Assembly: GCA_963738625.1 (NCBI GenBank) | Contig: CAVTXH010000020.1 | Coordinates: 496,001 to 560,000 of the forward strand | Origin: UBA7672 sp963738625 | GTDB taxonomy: Bacteria; Pseudomonadota; Alphaproteobacteria; Caulobacterales; Hyphomonadaceae | Direction: 5' to 3' | DNA length: 64,000 nt | In this document: positions 60,504-64,000 of the stretch, one piece after another | Position numbering within the stretch: the first letter of the stretch is position 1 | How the letters are laid out: each line of letters opens with the position of its first letter | Program-made: the position numbers and the translations under genes | Notes under the pieces: generated by a model | Databases searched by the model: none | What the model saw: the letters and a program-made list of their open reading frames with translations, nothing else | What the model was told of the DNA's origin: nothing

Positions 60504-61427
60504 ATGTTCGATGTGGCGTTGTCCCTGATTCCGGTGTTTTCGCTGATCGCGCTGGGGGCGGGGCTTCGCCGGTTCAGCCTTTTGTCGGCGGACGGGTGGG
60601 CGGCGCTGGAGCGGCTCACCTATTTCGTCCTGTTTCCGCCGCTGATGTTCATGAGCATCGTCGAAGGCTCGTTCGCGGGCGAGGAGGCGTTGCGCCTCGG
60701 GGCTGCGCTGGCGCTGACGGTCGTGCTGATGGCGGGCATGATGCTGCTGGGCCGGCCGGGGCTCGGGAAGGATGGCGCGCAGTTTTCCAGCGTCTTCCAG
60801 GCCGGGATCCGCTGGAATGGCTATGTCGCGCTGGGCGTCGTGTCGGGGCTGCATGGCGAGGGCGGAGTGGCGCTGGCGGCCGTCGGCTTTGCCGTGCTGG
60901 TGCCGATCAACAATGTGATGAGCGTGCTGGTGCTGAGCCGCTACGCCAATTCGACGCCGGCATCGTTCTGGCGCGTGCTGCGCTCGATCGCGACCAATCC
61001 GCTGATCATCTCGACGCTGCTGGCGATCCTTCTGGTGCGGCTGGGCGTGCGGGTCAGCGAGCCGGTAGGCGACACGCTCAATCTTCTCGGTGACGCGACC
61101 GTGTCGCTGGGGCTGATCTGCGTCGGCGCGGCGCTCGATTTCTCGTCGATGAAATCTGCGAAGTGGCCGCTGGCCGCCGGGACGCTGCTGCGGTTGCTCG
61201 TGATGCCGCTGGTGGCCATCGCAATGTGCATCACGCTGGGCGTACGCGGCATGTCGTTTGACATCGCGATGATCTGCGTTACGGCGCCGGTCGCGACCTC
61301 GGCCTACATTCTCGCGCGGCAGCTCGGGGGCGATGCGACGCTAATGGCGAACATCGTCACGCTGACGACGCTGCTGAGCCTGATCACCATTCCGCTGACG
61401 CTGTTCGTGACGCAGATGCTGTTCTAG
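60504..61427 (+). CDS. AEC family transporter
   Basis: A 307-residue integral membrane protein with about ten helices, of the auxin efflux carrier (AEC) family. The pattern FSLIALGAGLRRFSLLSADGWAALERLTYFVLFPPLM at the start, a central hydrophilic loop, and PVATSAYILARQLGGD near the C terminus are typical. Members export or import small organic acids or amino acids; the substrate is unknown. GAGAGGGG precedes ATG 60504. Confidence 0.88.
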   Translation: MFDVALSLIPVFSLIALGAGLRRFSLLSADGWAALERLTYFVLFPPLMFMSIVEGSFAGEEALRLGAALALTVVLMAGMMLLGRPGLGKDGAQFSSVFQAGIRWNGYVALGVVSGLHGEGGVALAAVGFAVLVPINNVMSVLVLSRYANSTPASFWRVLRSIATNPLIISTLLAILLVRLGVRVSEPVGDTLNLLGDATVSLGLICVGAALDFSSMKSAKWPLAAGTLLRLLVMPLVAIAMCITLGVRGMSFDIAMICVTAPVATSAYILARQLGGDATLMANIVTLTTLLSLITIPLTLFVTQMLF

Positions 61428-61435
61428 GAATTCAG

Positions 61436-61522
61436 GGGAGCGCCGGGCGTCCGCCCGGCCACGCCTTGCCGCAAGTATTGTGGGCGTTGATACGTCCTGC
61501 CGGGCAGGCGCCGGGCGCTCCC
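61436..61522. repeat. Palindromic repeat GGGAGCGCC family
   Basis: Left arm GGGGAGCGCCGGGCGTCCGC and right arm GGCAGGCGCCGGGCGCTCCC are mutual inverted copies in part. The same family is at 38984-39087 and, as one arm, at 10057-10079. Confidence 0.8.
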
Positions 61523-61527
61523 AACTT

Positions 61528-61899
61528 TCAGGCTGGCGGCGCTTGGCTCAGCCGCTTCACCAGCTCCTGACGCACCTTCCACGGCTTGAAGCTGGAGTGC
61601 AGGCGGGAGAGCCAGTGGGAATTCACGGCGCGATGCGGCTGGCCGAGGTCGCGCGTCACGGGGAGAATCTTTCGGCCGAGGATGTCGATGGCGTGGGCGA
61701 TCTCTTCGGGCGACGCAAAGATCAGCTCGCGGCCGCGATGCTCGATAACCCAGACAGGCCAGCCCTTGCCGTGGACCGGCTTGGGCATGGGCGGGTCGAA
61801 GATGGTCGCCTTCCAGTATGCGGCGTCGACCCCCTTGTGGACCCAGGGCGTCAGAGGCGAGAGAATAGGCTTGGAGCGATAATCGACGCGGATACGCAT
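61528..61899 (-). CDS. Uncharacterised protein
   Basis: A 123-residue soluble protein beginning MRIRVDYRSKPIL. The last part is basic (RLHSSFKPWKVRQELVKRL). I do not recognise the family; the Trp-rich segment VHGKGWPVWVIEHRG suggests a small beta domain. ATG is the complement of 61897-61899. No operon partner apart from a possible tiny gene upstream. Confidence 0.6.
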   Translation of the reverse strand: MRIRVDYRSKPILSPLTPWVHKGVDAAYWKATIFDPPMPKPVHGKGWPVWVIEHRGRELIFASPEEIAHAIDILGRKILPVTRDLGQPHRAVNSHWLSRLHSSFKPWKVRQELVKRLSQAPPA

Positions 61900-61930
61900 C
61901 GAGGTTGGATCACAACAGGCAAGCTTTCCG

Positions 61931-62110
61931 TCAAGCAGGCGCGATCGGCGCCGGGAAAGCGCGGCCGACAGGGAGCGTGACGCGCGCGGCAATCACCATC
62001 AGCACGGCGAGGCTCGCCGCCGGCGCAATCTGCAGGACGCGCTGGACAAGGACGAGCGCCTCGTGCGGGGCGGGCCCCGCCAACCCTCTGCGCCTTGGAC
62101 GCCTTGTCAT
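61931..62110 (-). CDS. Possible tiny membrane protein
   Basis: A 59-residue frame starting MTRRPRRRG and holding one hydrophobic helix (LVLVQRVLQIAPAASLAVLM). It sits in a gene-poor stretch (61900-62269). There is no good ribosome-binding site, so it may be a chance frame; the positive N terminus followed by a helix is what a small membrane protein would show. Otherwise 61900-62269 shows nothing I can assign. Confidence 0.3.
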   Translation of the reverse strand: MTRRPRRRGLAGPAPHEALVLVQRVLQIAPAASLAVLMVIAARVTLPVGRAFPAPIAPA

Positions 62111-62269
62111 TTTTCGAATGGGTTCGCCGGTCTGAGCCAGCAGACCGACGCCTTCCGGATGCGGGCGGTTCGATCGGGCAAATCAGCAGTCCGAGGCGCC
62201 CGGCGGCTCTTGCGTACAATGTAAGCTAGAGAGAAGCTCGCTGGCGATCTATCAGCGATGGAGGGGACG

Positions 62270-62827
62270 ATGAAGCTCGGCATGAAAGGGTTGCTGTTGC
62301 TTGCGCTGGCGGGTTGCGCCACGCCCGGCTTCGGATCTGGAATGAACGGCTCGCAGGCAGGCATGGAGCAGTCCGCAGATGACTTCATGGCGGCTCAGGC
62401 GGCCGCCCAGGCCGCAGCCATAAAGCCCGGCGACGAGGCCCTCTCATGCGACCAGCTGCAGATCGAGATGCAGGCGATCACGACCGATCCGAGAATGCAG
62501 GCGGCGACTGAGTCCATGGGAGCAAGCGCTCAGGCGCAGATGGACAAGGCGAAAGCCGCACAGGCCGGTGCGGTCGCGACAGGCATCGCCGGAGCGGCAT
62601 TGGGAGTAGCAGGGTCGTTCATCCCTGGCGCGGGCTTTTTCACCCAAGGCGCAATGATGGCCCAGCAGGCCGCCATGTCTTCGCAGATGAATGAAGCCAA
62701 TCGCGATCGCACGAAGATGATGAATGATATGAGCGGCATGATGCCCTTCATGATGCGCGGTCAGAGGGTGATGGACCTGGCGACCGCCAGGAACTGCGCG
62801 TTCCTCAAAGGCCCGCCGCAGAACTAG
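62270..62827 (+). CDS. Ala/Met/Gln-rich lipoprotein
   Basis: A 185-residue lipoprotein with lipobox LAGC. After an Ala/Gln-rich region, a glycine zipper-like hydrophobic stretch (GAVATGIAGAALGVAGSFI) is followed by a Met-rich helix. I do not recognise a family with a known role. ATG 62270 has GGAGGGG upstream and is preferred to the in-frame ATG 12 bases earlier. Probable envelope protein. Confidence 0.75.
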   Translation: MKLGMKGLLLLALAGCATPGFGSGMNGSQAGMEQSADDFMAAQAAAQAAAIKPGDEALSCDQLQIEMQAITTDPRMQAATESMGASAQAQMDKAKAAQAGAVATGIAGAALGVAGSFIPGAGFFTQGAMMAQQAAMSSQMNEANRDRTKMMNDMSGMMPFMMRGQRVMDLATARNCAFLKGPPQN

Positions 62828-62989
62828 GTTTCTCCGCGGACCAGGTAGATTCCTGCTACGCCGTAAATCTGCAGGACGATCACGAATTCCGCTGCGAGAC
62901 CTGTTCGCGCAGGCGGCGCGGCGCCATATCTATTCACTGACCGTTCAGGTCGAATTCTGGAACGTGGCGGTCCGCTCAGGGAGAGCCCC

Positions 62990-63412
62990 ATGACTGTTCA
63001 CAAGGTCAGATACATTGTCGCCGCCTGCAGTACCGCTCTTCTCCTCGGCGCCTGCTCCACGGCCGCTAACACCGAGAAGGCCGACGCCAAACCCGACCCG
63101 CGCCAAGGAAAGGAAGTCAGCCAGATCTGCTTCAGCCAGCAGATCCGCAACTGGCGTGAAAACGACAGGCACTCGGTGATCGTCGAGAAAGGCCTGAAGG
63201 AAGAATACAAGCTCGACCTCGTCGGCACGTGCCAGCCCGACCAGGCCTTCACATCGATCGGCCTGGTGTCGCGCGTCGGCGGCGGAAGCTGCCTGTCGAC
63301 CGGCGACCGGCTGGTAACCGACTCTCGTTTCAACGAAGGCGCTTGCTCGATCCGCCGCATTTACGAGTGGAACAAGGACGCGGGCAAGGAAAAGACTGCG
63401 CAGGCGAGCTGA
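62990..63412 (+). CDS. DUF6491 family lipoprotein
   Basis: A 140-residue lipoprotein with lipobox LGAC. The pattern ICFSQQIRNWREND, then VEKGLKEEYKLDLVGTC, and later CLSTGDRL and CSIRRIYEW fits DUF6491, a small four-cysteine periplasmic domain of unknown role. GGGAGAG precedes ATG. A strong terminator follows at once, so it is the last gene of its transcript. Confidence 0.82.
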   Translation: MTVHKVRYIVAACSTALLLGACSTAANTEKADAKPDPRQGKEVSQICFSQQIRNWRENDRHSVIVEKGLKEEYKLDLVGTCQPDQAFTSIGLVSRVGGGSCLSTGDRLVTDSRFNEGACSIRRIYEWNKDAGKEKTAQAS

Positions 63413-63440
63413 GCCCGCTGCTTCGAAGACCATGAAAATG

Positions 63441-63475
63441 AGGCCCGGGAAGCCAAGCTTCCCGGGCCTTTGTTT
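63441..63475 (+). terminator. Rho-independent terminator
   Basis: AGGCCCGGGAAGC and its perfect complement GCTTCCCGGGCCT are separated by three bases and followed by TTGTTT. It ends the DUF6491 gene transcript. Confidence 0.9.
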
Positions 63476-63647
63476 AGACCGGACGGGTCGCGCCTCCGTC
63501 CGGTCCCCGGGGCCATGACCGCCAGGGGCGCGGTATCTCCTTCCTTCGGTCTGGAATGACAGGCTACAAACGCAACACCCGCTCGCGATTTCAGCTGCTG
63601 GCGAGGCAATCGAAGAAGCCATCACTTGGCGGGAGCGTTCGGGAAGC

Positions 63648-64000
63648 GTGACGTGGACAATCCGGCCTCGTAAGGCGCTCGCCGCCGTGTTCGCTTTTGC
63701 GCGCACGGAAGCGGCGGCGCTCGTCGCCATGTCGGTGATCGCGGGTGCGCTGCTCGTGTTCGTCGGCATCGCCGACGAAATGACCGAAGGCGATTCACAC
63801 GCATTCGACCTGGCGGTGCTGCAGACGCTGCATCCCGAGCCGGGCAATCCGGTCGGGCCCGCATGGCTCCAGCATGCGGCAGAAGATTTCACCTCGCTCG
63901 GCAGCATATCGGTTCTCGTCACGGTCACGTTAGCGGCGGGCGGACTTCTTGTGCTGCGCAGGCGATCGCTGGAAGCGGCGATTCTCGCAGCCGCGCTTGG
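63648..64000 (+). CDS. PAP2 family phosphatase, N-terminal part
   Basis: An open frame runs off the window end. From GTG 63648 it reads a membrane protein with a hydrophobic helix (ALVAMSVIAGALLVFVGIAD), followed by DEMTEGDSHAFDLAVL and then HAAEDFTSLGSISVL, which is the order seen in PAP2 (phosphatidic acid phosphatase type 2) membrane phosphatases before their catalytic KxxxxxxRP motif, lying beyond the window. No ATG fits better. Lipid phosphate or undecaprenyl-type substrate possible. Confidence 0.7.
   Translation, partial: MTWTIRPRKALAAVFAFARTEAAALVAMSVIAGALLVFVGIADEMTEGDSHAFDLAVLQTLHPEPGNPVGPAWLQHAAEDFTSLGSISVLVTVTLAAGGLLVLRRRSLEAAILAAAL

Overview
The window is G+C-rich, densely coded DNA from a chromosome that is very probably alphaproteobacterial, most likely near Caulobacterales/Hyphomonadaceae. 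The evidence is indirect. There is an HvrA-like H-NS protein, TonB-dependent receptors, many short Lys/Glu-rich or Ala-rich lipoproteins, MmsA/MmsB, a 1160-residue fused indolepyruvate ferredoxin oxidoreductase, and abundant palindromic intergenic repeats of the kind common in this class. No rRNA, CRISPR array, integrase or transposase is visible. There is one tRNA with anticodon CAT.

Layout. 1-9.2 kb holds a partial Gfo/Idh oxidoreductase, a tannase-family secreted esterase, a lipase-like protein, an LpxR-type outer-membrane lipid A deacylase, a YkgJ-type cysteine-cluster protein, mnmA and a VOC protein. 10.1-20.6 kb is mostly catabolism: enoyl-CoA hydratase, dodecin, a host-attachment-type protein, thiolase, RidA, Zn-alcohol dehydrogenase, a DUF2332 protein, and an Lrp regulator divergent from indolepyruvate oxidoreductase. 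20.7-29.2 kb holds formaldehyde/glutathione genes (GFA-family protein, S-formylglutathione hydrolase, class III alcohol dehydrogenase), tRNA, H-NS and the valine-degradation pair mmsA-mmsB. 29.4-34.2 kb holds pgsA, a ZnuD-like receptor with a candidate Zur box, a DMT transporter and an SnoaL-like protein; 34.2-41 kb holds an SDR and three tandem DUF885 lipoprotein peptidase-like genes. 41.1-50.4 kb holds a frameshifted enoyl-CoA hydratase coupled to an acyl-CoA dehydrogenase, an amidohydrolase-esterase pair, uvrC and a lipoprotein hydrolase. 50.5-64 kb holds another enoyl-CoA hydratase, a TonB receptor with a palindromic operator candidate, a desaturase-TetR operon, a secreted lipase, fbp, sthA, an AEC transporter, small lipoproteins and a partial PAP2 phosphatase.

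Together the genes suggest a heterotroph that degrades plant or lipid esters and amino acids. Secreted esterases and DUF885 lipoproteins work outside the cytoplasm. Inside, IorAB, MmsAB, acyl-CoA dehydrogenase, enoyl-CoA hydratases and thiolase feed CoA intermediates to central metabolism, while the glutathione-dependent enzymes remove formaldehyde.

The strongest unexplained signal is a 470-bp non-coding element present twice in inverted orientation (9485-9954 and 32394-32863). It is about 96% identical between copies, lacks terminal inverted repeats and any convincing protein, and is packed with perfect short hairpins. It looks like a structured RNA or an RNA-based mobile element. Also notable are a palindromic repeat inserted in frame inside uvrC (47326-47550), and two copies of one palindromic repeat that bracket the acyl-CoA dehydrogenase/enoyl-CoA hydratase pair.
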